NCBI GenBank assembly: GCA_017999075.1
Contig: JAGOBX010000017.1
Span: 1-16,911, forward strand
Source: Candidatus Babelota bacterium
Lineage (GTDB): Bacteria > JAGOBX01
Direction of reading: 5' to 3'
DNA length: 16,911 nt
The notes below the pieces were generated by a model. That model was not told the DNA's origin, made no database searches, and saw only the letters and a program-made list of their open reading frames with translations. Numbering within the stretch: position 1 is the first letter of the stretch; the number at the start of each line of letters is the position of its first letter. Position numbers and translations under genes: made by a program. Positions 6,574 through 15,131 of this stretch are shown here, one piece after another.

Positions 6574-8076
6574 TCACGAATTATTTTCCTTATCTTGTGA
6601 ATTACCGAAAATAATAGCCTTAGCAAGTTTTGCCGGATCAAAATATTCTATATCGTCAGGCACATCCTGTCCAGTCGTAACATATACTATTTTAAGTTTA
6701 TGTTTATCTACTATATTTAGTATAGGCCCGAAAGTTATGGTCTCATCAATTTTGGTTATAATCAATTTTTTAAACCCGACATTTCTGAATTTATGAATTA
6801 TGTCTTCAATGTCCGAATATTTTGTTGTAGCCTGAATAACAAGACACGTTTCAAGTTCAGCTCCTGCGCCTTCCACAAACTTGGCCAATTCGAGCATTTG
6901 TTCCTCATCTTTAGGACTTCTGCCTGCAGTATCAACAATAATAATTTCCATATCATTAAAATCATTAAGCGTTTTGTCAAAATCTTCAGGTTTAAAAATT
7001 ACCTTAACAGGAGTTTCAAGTATCTCAGCGTATTTTTGAAGCTGTTCAACTGCAGCCAATCTATAAGTATCTATAGTAATAAACCCTACTTTCCTGCCAT
7101 AAATAAGAGAAAAATTTGCTCCTAATTTGGCTACAGTAGTTGTTTTTCCAACTCCTGTAGGTCCTATTAACGTTAGAATATACGGTTTTTTAATTTTTCC
7201 AAAATCAATTTCTTCAACAGGTTTAAAAATTTTTATAATATTTTTTTCAATCAGTTTCTGGACAAGTTTTACATTATTATATTCTTCTTCATTTTTTAAT
7301 TCATTTTTAACTTCATTTATAATTCTGTCAGCAAGCGATTCATCAACTTCATTTTCAATAAGCCTAATATAAACTTCTGACAACTTCCCCGGATATTTTA
7401 TTTTATCAGAACCAGATATGTCTGTCTTTTCAATTATCTTAGCCATATTTCTGCTCAGACTTTGTATTTCATCTTTCAATTGTTTGATTTCATTATTTAG
7501 TTTAGAATTATAATCTGGTTCAACATTCTTTTGTTCCTGTTTTACCCCTTGATATTTATTGATTCCAAAATTTCCTTTATTCGCAACATACGGATTTGAC
7601 AATTGATTTTTTTGAATACCCAATTTTGACAAATTTTCTTTATTAGGCGAAGCTCCATATCCGGCGGCATTTTTAGTTTTTACATCAAAAACAGATTTTT
7701 CTTTAAGTTCATCAGAAACAGTATCGTCGTCAATAGTCAAATCCAGTCCTGATGAAAAATTTTTTGACTCATTCAGATTTTTTGTTTTATTTAACATGTT
7801 AAGTATTTTCTGTTTGTTTTCTTTTTCTTTATTATCAGAAACTCCGGAATCATAATTTTTTTTGCTGTTTTGATATTGAACAGATTTCGAAGGTTTCTGT
7901 TGCTGTGAGACAGGAGGCTTTAATGCTGTCACCTGATATACAGGCGTACTGAATAAACCAAACACTCCGCCTTTTTTTATTTTTTTATGACCTACGATAA
8001 TAGCATCCTTGCCAAGGTCTATCTGCATTTTCAAAAGCGCCTGCGAAAGCGTTTCCCCTTCATATACTTTACGCAT
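6574..8076 (-). CDS. flhF: Flagellar placement GTPase FlhF (SRP-type)
   Basis: SRP-family GTPase of 500 residues that recruits early flagellar components to the assembly site. Residues 1-55 match the FlhF N-terminal region (MRKVYEGETLSQALLKMQID, then GGVFGLF and VTALK). Residues about 55-190 are low-complexity, Lys/Asn/Gln-rich and probably disordered. The NG domain starts near 190: helices up to about 290, then P-loop GPTGVGKT (305-312), DTYRLAA (336-342), DTAGR (382-386), TKIDET (441-446) and TGQDVPDDI (468-476), the standard SRP-GTPase motifs. All are intact. The ATG at 8076 is one base after the flhA stop codon, and flhG begins one base after its own stop, so the three are tightly coupled. 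Confidence 0.97.
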   Translation of the reverse strand: MRKVYEGETLSQALLKMQIDLGKDAIIVGHKKIKKGGVFGLFSTPVYQVTALKPPVSQQQKPSKSVQYQNSKKNYDSGVSDNKEKENKQKILNMLNKTKNLNESKNFSSGLDLTIDDDTVSDELKEKSVFDVKTKNAAGYGASPNKENLSKLGIQKNQLSNPYVANKGNFGINKYQGVKQEQKNVEPDYNSKLNNEIKQLKDEIQSLSRNMAKIIEKTDISGSDKIKYPGKLSEVYIRLIENEVDESLADRIINEVKNELKNEEEYNNVKLVQKLIEKNIIKIFKPVEEIDFGKIKKPYILTLIGPTGVGKTTTVAKLGANFSLIYGRKVGFITIDTYRLAAVEQLQKYAEILETPVKVIFKPEDFDKTLNDFNDMEIIIVDTAGRSPKDEEQMLELAKFVEGAGAELETCLVIQATTKYSDIEDIIHKFRNVGFKKLIITKIDETITFGPILNIVDKHKLKIVYVTTGQDVPDDIEYFDPAKLAKAIIFGNSQDKENNS

Positions 8077-8077
8077 A

Positions 8078-10162
8078 CTACATTGTCACCATTCCGACGG
8101 CCTGAACTTCCACATTAGAAACTATTTCGTTATATGATAAAACTATAAGACCTGGGGCAGTCCGTTCTGTTAAATCCTTAAAATACGGCCTGATATTAGG
8201 CGCCACTAATATTACAGGCTGCAGTCCTTTTTCAACTACAGTATTAATCGTTTCCCCGAGTTTAGATAATAATCTCTGTAATTTTACCGGATCCAATGAA
8301 ATAAAATTTCCTTCCTGGCTTTCTCTGACATTATCGGCAAGTTCCTTTTCAAGCTGAGGAGATAAAGTTATAACATTCAATCTTCCATCTTGTGAGAGCA
8401 GCATTGAACAGATCTGCCGGCTAACTCCAAGCCTGACATATTCAGTTAATATACGTGGGTCTTTTACAGTTCTTCCTTTATCAGCAAGTATCTCAAAAAT
8501 TGCAGGCAGATTTTTTATCGGTATTCCCTCTTTCAAAAGGTATTGTAAAACTTTTTGAACATCACTTATAGATAATATTGTAGGTATAACTTCGTCAACA
8601 AGTTGCGCATATTCTTCTTTTACCTTTGCAAGAAGAGTATTCATTGATTTGCGATCAAGAAGTTCATGTGCATTGCGTTTTATTATTTCTGTTAAATGAG
8701 TGGCGATAATCGAAGGAGGATCCACCACAGTATATCCAAGAAGTTCAGCCTGTTCTCTTTGATTATCAGTAATCCAGGTGGCAGGAAGTCCAAATGCAGG
8801 TTCAATAGTCTCAATTCCCTGAAGTTTTTCAGCAATATTCCCCGGATTCATAGCAAGAAACTTATCTGGATAAACTTCGCCCCCTGCAATTTCCACGCCT
8901 TTGATTTTTATAACATACGCATTTGGACGCAGTTGCATATTATCTCTTATTCTTATTGGCGGAACAATAATTCCGTAATCAAGAGCGCTTTGTCTTCTTA
9001 ATAAAGTTATGCGTTCTAACAAATCTCCTCCCTGCTCAGGAGCAACAAGAGGTATAAGTCCATACCCTATCTCAAGTTCCATTGTATCTACCTGAATAAG
9101 CGAAGCAACATTTTCAGGCTGCCGCACTTCTTCTTTTGCGGAATCACTTTTTTTCTTAACATCTTCTGATTCTCTATTTTTTAAAATACCGCTCATACCA
9201 AATCCAACGCCACCGATGATAACAGCAACAACAGACATAGGCAAAGTAGGCAATGGAGTAAAAATTCCAAGTCCTAATAAAGCTCCTGCCGTAATATATA
9301 AAACTTTCGGCTGCTGAGTCAACTGTGAAGTTAATTCCGAACCCATATCATTATCTGAAGCAGCTCTTGTAACTATAATACCTGTTGCCACTGAAATTAA
9401 TAGCGCAGGAATCTGTGCCACAAGTCCATCGCCTATAGTTAACAACGTGTATGTTTTGGCAGCTTCAGTCAAGGCTTCCTGGCGCATCCAAACTCCTATG
9501 GCCCATCCGCCTAAAATATTTATTACTGTAATTATTAGTCCGGCTATTACATCTCCTGATATAAATTTAGAAGCTCCATCCATAGCTCCATAAAAATCAG
9601 CTTCACGTCTAATTTCTTTTCTTCGTTTATCAGCTTCCTGTTCAGTAATTGCCCCCGAATTTAAATCTGCATCTATAGCCATCTGTTTCCCTGGCATAGC
9701 GTCAAGTGTAAATCTTGCAGCAACTTCTGCGACTCGAGTCGAGCCTTTTACTATAACCATAAACTGTATAATAACCAAAATCAAAAATATTACTATTCCA
9801 ACAATATAATTTCCGCCGACCACGAAATCTCCAAAAGCAGTTATTACTCCTTCCACTCCCTGTCTGCCTTCAAGTAGAATTAGTCTTGTTGAAGATACAT
9901 TTAACGCAAGCCTGAATAAAGTAGTTATCAATAATAAAGACGGGAAAATGGAAAAATCAGCCGGTTTTTTTAAATATGTTACACTTAATATTATTATTAA
10001 ACCTATAGCTATACTTATTGTCAGAAGGACATTCAGCATCCAGGTATAAATAGGAATAACCAGCATTATAACTATAGCTATTACACCTAAAGCGACAAGT
10101 AAATCACCATTTTTCAAAAGTTTTTGTAACGGAATTTCTTCTACTTTTGACGCAGCCGCCAT
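8078..10162 (-). CDS. flhA: Flagellar export gate protein FlhA
   Basis: Inner-membrane component of the flagellar type III secretion gate, 694 residues, the usual family length. The N-terminal half has about eight hydrophobic segments (near 20-40, 42-62, 72-92, 117-139, 205-225, 243-265, 287-303 and 306-325). The FHIPEP-family signature is clear: TLFRLALNVSSTRLIL (81-96), FTLDAMPGKQMAIDADLNSG (151-170) and FYGAMDGASKFISGD (190-204). D204 corresponds, by my recollection, to the conserved proton-coupling aspartate of Salmonella FlhA. Residues about 350-694 are the cytoplasmic chaperone/substrate-docking domain. GAGGT lies 8 bases before the ATG. It is followed one base later by flhF and preceded at 108 bases by the STAS gene. 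Confidence 0.98.
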   Translation of the reverse strand: MAAASKVEEIPLQKLLKNGDLLVALGVIAIVIMLVIPIYTWMLNVLLTISIAIGLIIILSVTYLKKPADFSIFPSLLLITTLFRLALNVSSTRLILLEGRQGVEGVITAFGDFVVGGNYIVGIVIFLILVIIQFMVIVKGSTRVAEVAARFTLDAMPGKQMAIDADLNSGAITEQEADKRRKEIRREADFYGAMDGASKFISGDVIAGLIITVINILGGWAIGVWMRQEALTEAAKTYTLLTIGDGLVAQIPALLISVATGIIVTRAASDNDMGSELTSQLTQQPKVLYITAGALLGLGIFTPLPTLPMSVVAVIIGGVGFGMSGILKNRESEDVKKKSDSAKEEVRQPENVASLIQVDTMELEIGYGLIPLVAPEQGGDLLERITLLRRQSALDYGIIVPPIRIRDNMQLRPNAYVIKIKGVEIAGGEVYPDKFLAMNPGNIAEKLQGIETIEPAFGLPATWITDNQREQAELLGYTVVDPPSIIATHLTEIIKRNAHELLDRKSMNTLLAKVKEEYAQLVDEVIPTILSISDVQKVLQYLLKEGIPIKNLPAIFEILADKGRTVKDPRILTEYVRLGVSRQICSMLLSQDGRLNVITLSPQLEKELADNVRESQEGNFISLDPVKLQRLLSKLGETINTVVEKGLQPVILVAPNIRPYFKDLTERTAPGLIVLSYNEIVSNVEVQAVGMVTM

Positions 10163-10270
10163 TCAGTAATACCTCGTTTTTATTTAGCAGTCATAAATTA
10201 TTATCAAAAAAACACCGATTAAATTTTCATCCCTGTTTAGGATTATTTTTTCCCGCAATATAAAAAATAT

Positions 10271-10609
10271 CTAAAAATATTTTTCAAGAGCTTCATCTAC
10301 ATTTTCAAATTTCGGGATTAAATTATATAATTTGGTTGAAGTAAACAATTTATCAAGGTTTTCGTCTTGAATACCGCACACGCAGAATTTTCCATTTAAA
10401 TCAGTTATAAGTTTATTGGTTAAAATTACCGAACCTATAGTTCCGCTGTCAATATACGTGCATTGGCTTAAATCAAGTATAAATCTATTTTGAGTTTTCA
10501 CTCCTATCAACTTTACAAGTTCATTAAGTTTTTTTTCAGTTTGAATAGATGTATCTCCAAAAATCTTCAATATCGCAACATTATTTTTAATTTCTTTGGT
10601 AACATTCAT
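10271..10609 (-). CDS. STAS-domain protein, anti-sigma factor antagonist-like (SpoIIAA/RsbV type)
   Basis: Single STAS domain of 112 residues. The hallmark loop reads YIDSGTIGSVI, and S55 is the candidate phosphoserine in place of the family DSSGLG. Such proteins bind a partner kinase/anti-sigma factor and are switched by phosphorylation. No anti-sigma kinase is visible in this window, so its partner is unknown. A weak Shine-Dalgarno precedes the ATG. It is the first gene of the minus-strand flagellar block, 108 bases upstream of flhA, and could belong to that transcript or have its own. A role in controlling flagellar synthesis is inference from position only. Confidence 0.85.
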   Translation of the reverse strand: MNVTKEIKNNVAILKIFGDTSIQTEKKLNELVKLIGVKTQNRFILDLSQCTYIDSGTIGSVILTNKLITDLNGKFCVCGIQDENLDKLFTSTKLYNLIPKFENVDEALEKYF

Positions 10610-10670
10610 AATTTTTCAAAATTCAAATGCATTTTCAATTGTAATGTCTTAAATATCAAAACAAAATAGC

Positions 10671-10682
10671 ATAATGCATTAT
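10671..10682. promoter_or_regulatory. 12-base perfect palindrome ATAATGCATTAT
   Basis: Perfect inverted repeat in the divergent STAS/topA region. It might be an operator, but its AT content makes a chance origin plausible. Confidence 0.2.
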
Positions 10683-10715
10683 CCAATATTTTAAGTCATT
10701 AAACATAATAATTAA

Positions 10716-10729
10716 ATCTTATTTAAGAT
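10716..10729. promoter_or_regulatory. 14-base inverted repeat ATCTTA-TT-TAAGAT
   Basis: Six-base perfect arms around TT in the same divergent region, 33 bases beyond the previous palindrome. The two repeats do not share a sequence, so they are probably not two copies of one operator. Confidence 0.2.
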
Positions 10730-10802
10730 AATATGTTATGCTAATAAAGTCAATTTTTTTTTTGTTTTTGTAACAGTGAAAAAGCAATTATAAAAAAAAC
10801 AC

Positions 10803-10831
10803 TTGAATTTTTAATGGATACTTTGTATTTT
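10803..10831 (+). promoter_or_regulatory. Possible sigma-70 type promoter of topA
   Basis: TTGAAT (10803-10808) and TATTTT (10826-10831) are separated by exactly 17 bases, each matching four of six consensus positions. Transcription would start near 10838, giving a leader of about 30 bases with an AAGG ribosome-binding site (10860-10863) before the ATG. Confidence 0.35.
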
Positions 10832-10867
10832 AAATAATTTAAAAATAAATTTAAACGGTAAGGTTTA

Positions 10868-13141
10868 ATGAATAAAAATTTTATAATTGTTGAATCTCCA
10901 ACCAAAGCTAAAACTCTGAACAAATTTTTAAAGGGTGAATACCTCATAGAAGCGTCTATGGGGCATATACGTGATTTACCTCTAAAAAGACTGGGTGTAA
11001 AAATAGAAGGCGATACTTTTGTTCCAGAATACGAATTATCCGTTCGCGGAAAAAAAATTGCCGATACGTTAAAACGCGAAGCTTCGAAATGCGATAAAAT
11101 ATTTCTTGCTACTGACCCTGACCGCGAAGGAGAAGCCATAGCATGGCATTTATATGAAATTTTAAAAAAAATAAATTCAAACATATTGAGGATAGAGTTT
11201 CATGAAATCACAAAAAAGGCAATTATCCATGCAATAGAAAATGCCTCCAGAATCAACATAGACAGAGTTAATGCCCAGCAGGCGCGCAGAATTCTTGACC
11301 GGATTGTTGGTTATAAATTAAGTCCTCTTCTTTGGCAGATTATTTCAAAAGGTCTCAGTGCAGGAAGAGTTCAGTCAGTTGCTGTCCGAATTGTATGTGA
11401 AAGAGAAGAAGAAATACAGAATTTCAAACCAGAAGAATTCTGGAAAATAAAGGTATGGCTTCTGACAGAATCCAAGGATGCAATAGAATTCGAACTTGCA
11501 AAAATAGACAATAAAAAAGCAAAAATTTCAGATGAAACTTCTGCGGCAAAAATTTGCGAACACCTTTTAAAATCAAACTATAAAGTAGACAAAATTTCAC
11601 GGAGAAAACAAATTAAAAACCCTCTGCCTCCGCTTATTACAAGTAAAATTCAGCAAATGGCATCTGCTAAATTTAATTATTCTCCAGACAGAACAATGAA
11701 AATCGCGCAGCAATTATATGAAGGAGTTCCTGTTTCAGATAATGAAGTAATGGGTTTGATCACCTATATGAGAACTGATTCTATCAGAATTTCAGACGAA
11801 GCAAAACAAATGGCTGCAGATTTTATTAAAGATACTTTCGGAAACAAATATCTTCCGGTTACAGAAAAAATTTTCAAACAAAAAAATTCTAATGTTCAGG
11901 ATGCTCACGAAGCAATACGTCCAACCGACATATCTCAGACTCCTGAAAAATTAGAAAAATTTCTTTCAAAAGAACAGCATAAAATATACAAATTAATTTG
12001 GGACGTATTTGTTGCAAGTCAAATGAGACCTGCGGAATTCGATGTTACTACCATTCTTGTTTCAGCAGATAATAAATATCTTTTCACTGCAAAAGGAAGC
12101 ATAATGGTATTTGACGGATTTTTAAAAGTATTCCAGCCGGATAGCCAAAAAGATATTATTTTGCCAAATATTAAAGATAATGAAAAATTATTGTTTGAAA
12201 AATTAGAAAAATCCCAGCATTTCACAAAGCCTCCTGCGCGTTACACAGAAGCTACTTTAGTAAAAGAGCTTGAAGATAAAGGAATCGGAAGACCTTCTAC
12301 ATACGCGAATATTGTGTCAACAATATTGAACAGAAAATATGTCATTAAAGAAAACAAAGTTTTAATTCCAACAGAACTTGGAAAAATAGTCAATAAATTT
12401 CTGGTGTCAAAATTCAATGATGTGGTGGAAATCGGATTTACCGCAGACATGGAATCAAAACTTGATAAAATCGAAAAAGAAAGTTATGACTGGCAGAAAT
12501 TATTAAAAGAATTTTATATTAAGTTTGAAAACGATATATCAATTGCCGCGCGCAATATAAAAATTTTAAAAAATGAAATCAGAGAAGAAACTGAACACAA
12601 ATGTGAAAAATGCGGTTCAGTTATGCTTTTAAAATTCGGTTCAAAAGGAAAATTTCTTGCCTGTTCAAAATTTCCAGAATGCAAAAATACCAAACCGGTT
12701 GTAATTAAAGGTTCCGAAATTGAAATTCTTGAAGATAAAATTCTTGATGAGAAATGTCCTCAATGCGGAAATAACCTTAAACTAAAAAATGGAAAATTCG
12801 GAAAATTCATAACATGTTCAAATTATCCGGAATGCAAATTCGCAAAAAATATCGACACAGGAATTCCATGTCAAAAAGAAGGGTGTTCTGGAAAACTTGT
12901 AAAGCGGCAGATAAAAAAAGGAGCTTATAAAGGTAAACATTTTTATGGCTGTTCAAATTATCCAAAATGCAATTTCGCCGAATGGAAAGAACCGGTATTA
13001 AAAAAATGCCCAAAATGCCAAAATAAATATCTTGTAGTCAGTGCAAAATCAGAAGACGGGATAAAATTAAAATGTCCTTTAACAACTTGCGATTATACCG
13101 AGATTATTGCTGAAAACGAATATCTCGAATTACAAAAATAA
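10868..13141 (+). CDS. topA: DNA topoisomerase I (type IA) with four C-terminal zinc ribbons
   Basis: Relaxes negatively supercoiled DNA by cutting and resealing one strand. The protein is 757 residues. The TOPRIM domain has IIVESPTKAKT (E9) and ATDPDREGE (D83, D85, E87) for metal-dependent cleavage. The active-site tyrosine is Y300 in GLITYMRTDS, and the family segments GLSAGRVQS and DAHEAIRPT are present. The C-terminus carries four cysteine ribbons starting at C579, C630, C668 and C714, mostly ending in CS-x-[FY]-P-x-C; the third has a wider first pair (C668 and C673). These contact single-stranded DNA. AAGG lies four bases before the ATG. The potA gene starts 18 bases downstream, so the two are probably co-transcribed, although they have no functional link that I know of. 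Confidence 0.97.
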   Translation: MNKNFIIVESPTKAKTLNKFLKGEYLIEASMGHIRDLPLKRLGVKIEGDTFVPEYELSVRGKKIADTLKREASKCDKIFLATDPDREGEAIAWHLYEILKKINSNILRIEFHEITKKAIIHAIENASRINIDRVNAQQARRILDRIVGYKLSPLLWQIISKGLSAGRVQSVAVRIVCEREEEIQNFKPEEFWKIKVWLLTESKDAIEFELAKIDNKKAKISDETSAAKICEHLLKSNYKVDKISRRKQIKNPLPPLITSKIQQMASAKFNYSPDRTMKIAQQLYEGVPVSDNEVMGLITYMRTDSIRISDEAKQMAADFIKDTFGNKYLPVTEKIFKQKNSNVQDAHEAIRPTDISQTPEKLEKFLSKEQHKIYKLIWDVFVASQMRPAEFDVTTILVSADNKYLFTAKGSIMVFDGFLKVFQPDSQKDIILPNIKDNEKLLFEKLEKSQHFTKPPARYTEATLVKELEDKGIGRPSTYANIVSTILNRKYVIKENKVLIPTELGKIVNKFLVSKFNDVVEIGFTADMESKLDKIEKESYDWQKLLKEFYIKFENDISIAARNIKILKNEIREETEHKCEKCGSVMLLKFGSKGKFLACSKFPECKNTKPVVIKGSEIEILEDKILDEKCPQCGNNLKLKNGKFGKFITCSNYPECKFAKNIDTGIPCQKEGCSGKLVKRQIKKGAYKGKHFYGCSNYPKCNFAEWKEPVLKKCPKCQNKYLVVSAKSEDGIKLKCPLTTCDYTEIIAENEYLELQK

Positions 13142-13159
13142 AACTCAGGAAAAAAAATT

Positions 13160-14254
13160 ATGCTTGAATTAATAAATGTAAGTAAACTGTATGGAAACAC
13201 CGCAGCAGTAAACAATGTTTCACTTACTATTGATACCGGAGAATTTTTCTGTTTGCTGGGTCCAAGCGGTTGCGGAAAAACCACGATTCTCAGAATGGTG
13301 GCAGGATTTGAAAATATTACTTCAGGAAAAATTCTGCTTGATGGCGAAGATATAGCCGGACTACCGCCTTTCAAACGTAATGTAAATACGGTATTTCAAA
13401 ATTACGCGTTATTTCCAAATTATAATGTTTACGATAATGTGGCTTACGGTTTAAAATTAAAAAAAATATCAAAATATGAAATATCAAAAACCGTCGAAGA
13501 AGGATTGGCTATGGTAGGATTAACAGGTTATGAAACCCGTATGCCTTCTCAGCTTTCAGGCGGGCAGCAGCAGAGAGTTGCACTTGCAAGAGCAATTGTA
13601 AATAAACCAAAAATTTTATTACTGGATGAACCATTAAGCGCTTTGGACAAAAAAATAGCGGAACAAACCAGATTTGAACTTATATCTTTGCAGCGCAAGC
13701 TTGGGATAACTTTTATTTTTGTTACACATAATCAGCAGGAAGCTCTTACTTTGGCAGATAGAATAGCTGTCATGAAAGATGGAAATCTGTTGCAATGCGA
13801 TAATCCCCATACTCTTTATGAATCGCCAAAAAATTTTTTTACCGCAGATTTTATAGGTTCCATGAATTTTTTCGAAGGAGAAATTTTAGATATTTCAGGT
13901 CAAAATTTTAAAATTAAATTATTTGATAAATTTATAATCAACCAAAATATAAAAGAAAAGAAAGATTTCAAAATAAAAGATAAAATTATTTTCGGGATAA
14001 GGCCTGAACAGTTAAAAATAGGGTTGCTTGAGCCTAAAGATTATGAAAATGGAATAGAAGGAATAATTGAAAATCAGGTGTTCATCGGAGATACAACCAA
14101 ATATATAATTAAACTCGAAAACAATTTCAAAATAAACGCAAATATATTAAATTATCTTGTACTTGACTCAAAAGTTATGCCTTACGATATGAATGAACAT
14201 ATTTTTATAAGTTGGAGCAAAAATTCCGGAGTTATACTTGAAAACAAAAAATAA
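13160..14254 (+). CDS. potA: Spermidine/putrescine ABC transporter ATP-binding protein
   Basis: ATPase subunit of the polyamine importer, 364 residues, cytoplasmic. The nucleotide-binding domain shows Walker A GPSGCGKT (34-41), Q-loop Q80, signature LSGGQQQR (132-139), Walker B KILLLDE with E157, the SALD D-loop and switch H190 in FVTHN; all key residues are present. The C-terminal part, about 240-360, looks like the TOBE regulatory domain of this family, including GIRPEQLK. CAGGA precedes the ATG. Its end overlaps the potB start, and the PotB and PotC-PotD partners follow directly, so the assignment to a polyamine system rests on both sequence and context. Without that context, the subunit alone could also suit a related spermidine/iron/thiamine family. 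Confidence 0.93.
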   Translation: MLELINVSKLYGNTAAVNNVSLTIDTGEFFCLLGPSGCGKTTILRMVAGFENITSGKILLDGEDIAGLPPFKRNVNTVFQNYALFPNYNVYDNVAYGLKLKKISKYEISKTVEEGLAMVGLTGYETRMPSQLSGGQQQRVALARAIVNKPKILLLDEPLSALDKKIAEQTRFELISLQRKLGITFIFVTHNQQEALTLADRIAVMKDGNLLQCDNPHTLYESPKNFFTADFIGSMNFFEGEILDISGQNFKIKLFDKFIINQNIKEKKDFKIKDKIIFGIRPEQLKIGLLEPKDYENGIEGIIENQVFIGDTTKYIIKLENNFKINANILNYLVLDSKVMPYDMNEHIFISWSKNSGVILENKK

Positions 14255-15110
14255 AAAGAATCTGTTTGAACTATTTTTTTTATTATTTCCTTCATTCGGA
14301 TGGCTTTTATTTTTCTTTTTAATACCTCTTTTAATTGTACTTGTTTACAGCTTTTGTTATAAGGGCACTTATGGAGGAGTAAAACCCGGATTTACTCTTG
14401 AACATTATAAAATGATGTTCAACTGGACATACATCAAAATTCTTATTAATTCATTAATATGCGCTTTTTCAGTAACAGGTATTACGATTTTAATTGGTTA
14501 TCCTGTAGCTTATTTTATGGCATTTTCAAGCACACGGCTTAAATCGATTATTATGTTTTTTGTTATTCTTCCCTTCTGGACAAACTTCTTAATCAGGATG
14601 TATTCATTTATGCTAATACTCGGCAAAGATGGAATAATTAATAAAATACTTATTTGGACAGGAATAATCTCAGAGCCTATGCAATTGCTTAACACTACAT
14701 TTTCCGTATATTTAGGATTTATATATTATAATCTTCCGTATATGATAATACCTATATTCGCAGCTCTCGACAAAATGGATATATCTCTGATAGAATCTTC
14801 AATGGACTTAGGAGCAGATAAAACAACAACTTTTTTTAAAATAACTTTACCTCAATCTATTCAGGGGATTGTGGCAGGAATTGTTTTTGTGTTTGTTCCT
14901 ACTCTTGGAAATTATATTGTCCCGGATTTACTGGGTGGAAAAGATAATTATATAATAGGAAACCTTATCACATTACAGTTTCAGCAAGGCCGCAACTGGC
15001 CTTTCGGATCAGTTTTATCTTCTGTTTTAATTTTTGTAGTAATGATTTTCATATCAATTTACATAAGATACTATAATCCTGGAAAAAATAAAAAAATGAT
15101 TGAAGTTTAA
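14238..15110 (+). CDS. potB: Polyamine ABC transporter permease PotB
   Basis: Inner-membrane permease of 290 residues with six hydrophobic segments. The cytoplasmic EAA coupling loop is at 186-210 (ESSMDLGADKTTTFFKITLP, G at 210), which docks on PotA. NYIVPDLLGGK (225-235) is a typical PotB feature. The start is a TTG at 14238 with GGAG six bases upstream, overlapping the last 17 bases of potA; no ATG is available in the right place. The gene ends 21 bases before potC. It should form the membrane channel together with the PotC half of the next gene. Confidence 0.93.
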   Translation: MKTKNKKNLFELFFLLFPSFGWLLFFFLIPLLIVLVYSFCYKGTYGGVKPGFTLEHYKMMFNWTYIKILINSLICAFSVTGITILIGYPVAYFMAFSSTRLKSIIMFFVILPFWTNFLIRMYSFMLILGKDGIINKILIWTGIISEPMQLLNTTFSVYLGFIYYNLPYMIIPIFAALDKMDISLIESSMDLGADKTTTFFKITLPQSIQGIVAGIVFVFVPTLGNYIVPDLLGGKDNYIIGNLITLQFQQGRNWPFGSVLSSVLIFVVMIFISIYIRYYNPGKNKKMIEV

Positions 15111-15131
15111 CTTTAAAGCGGTATAATTATT

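Larger units (their letters stand above)
10610..10867. other. Divergent intergenic region between the STAS gene and topA
   Basis: A 258-base AT-rich gap without a supported gene, which must carry promoters for both directions. It holds two perfect palindromes (10671-10682 and 10716-10729) and a possible topA promoter near 10803-10831. No terminator-like GC-rich hairpin, small RNA or sigma-28 consensus (TAAA, then GCCGATAA) is visible. Confidence 0.7.

Noticed and set aside
6573-6641. N-terminal extension of FlhG from 6641
   Set aside because: It lies within flhF, while the ATG at 6572 gives the family N-terminus MDQAQKLR one base after the flhF stop.
6793-7372. Plus-strand frames antisense to flhF
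   Set aside because: They mirror the conserved GTPase domain of FlhF and have no plausible product of their own.
10163-10270. Possible sigma-28 promoter upstream of flhA on the minus strand
   Set aside because: A TAAA followed at the right distance by a sequence sharing only about three of eight positions with GCCGATAA is not convincing.
10750-11184. 144-codon minus-strand frame over the topA start
   Set aside because: It is antisense to the conserved TOPRIM coding sequence and has no family features; a shadow of topA.
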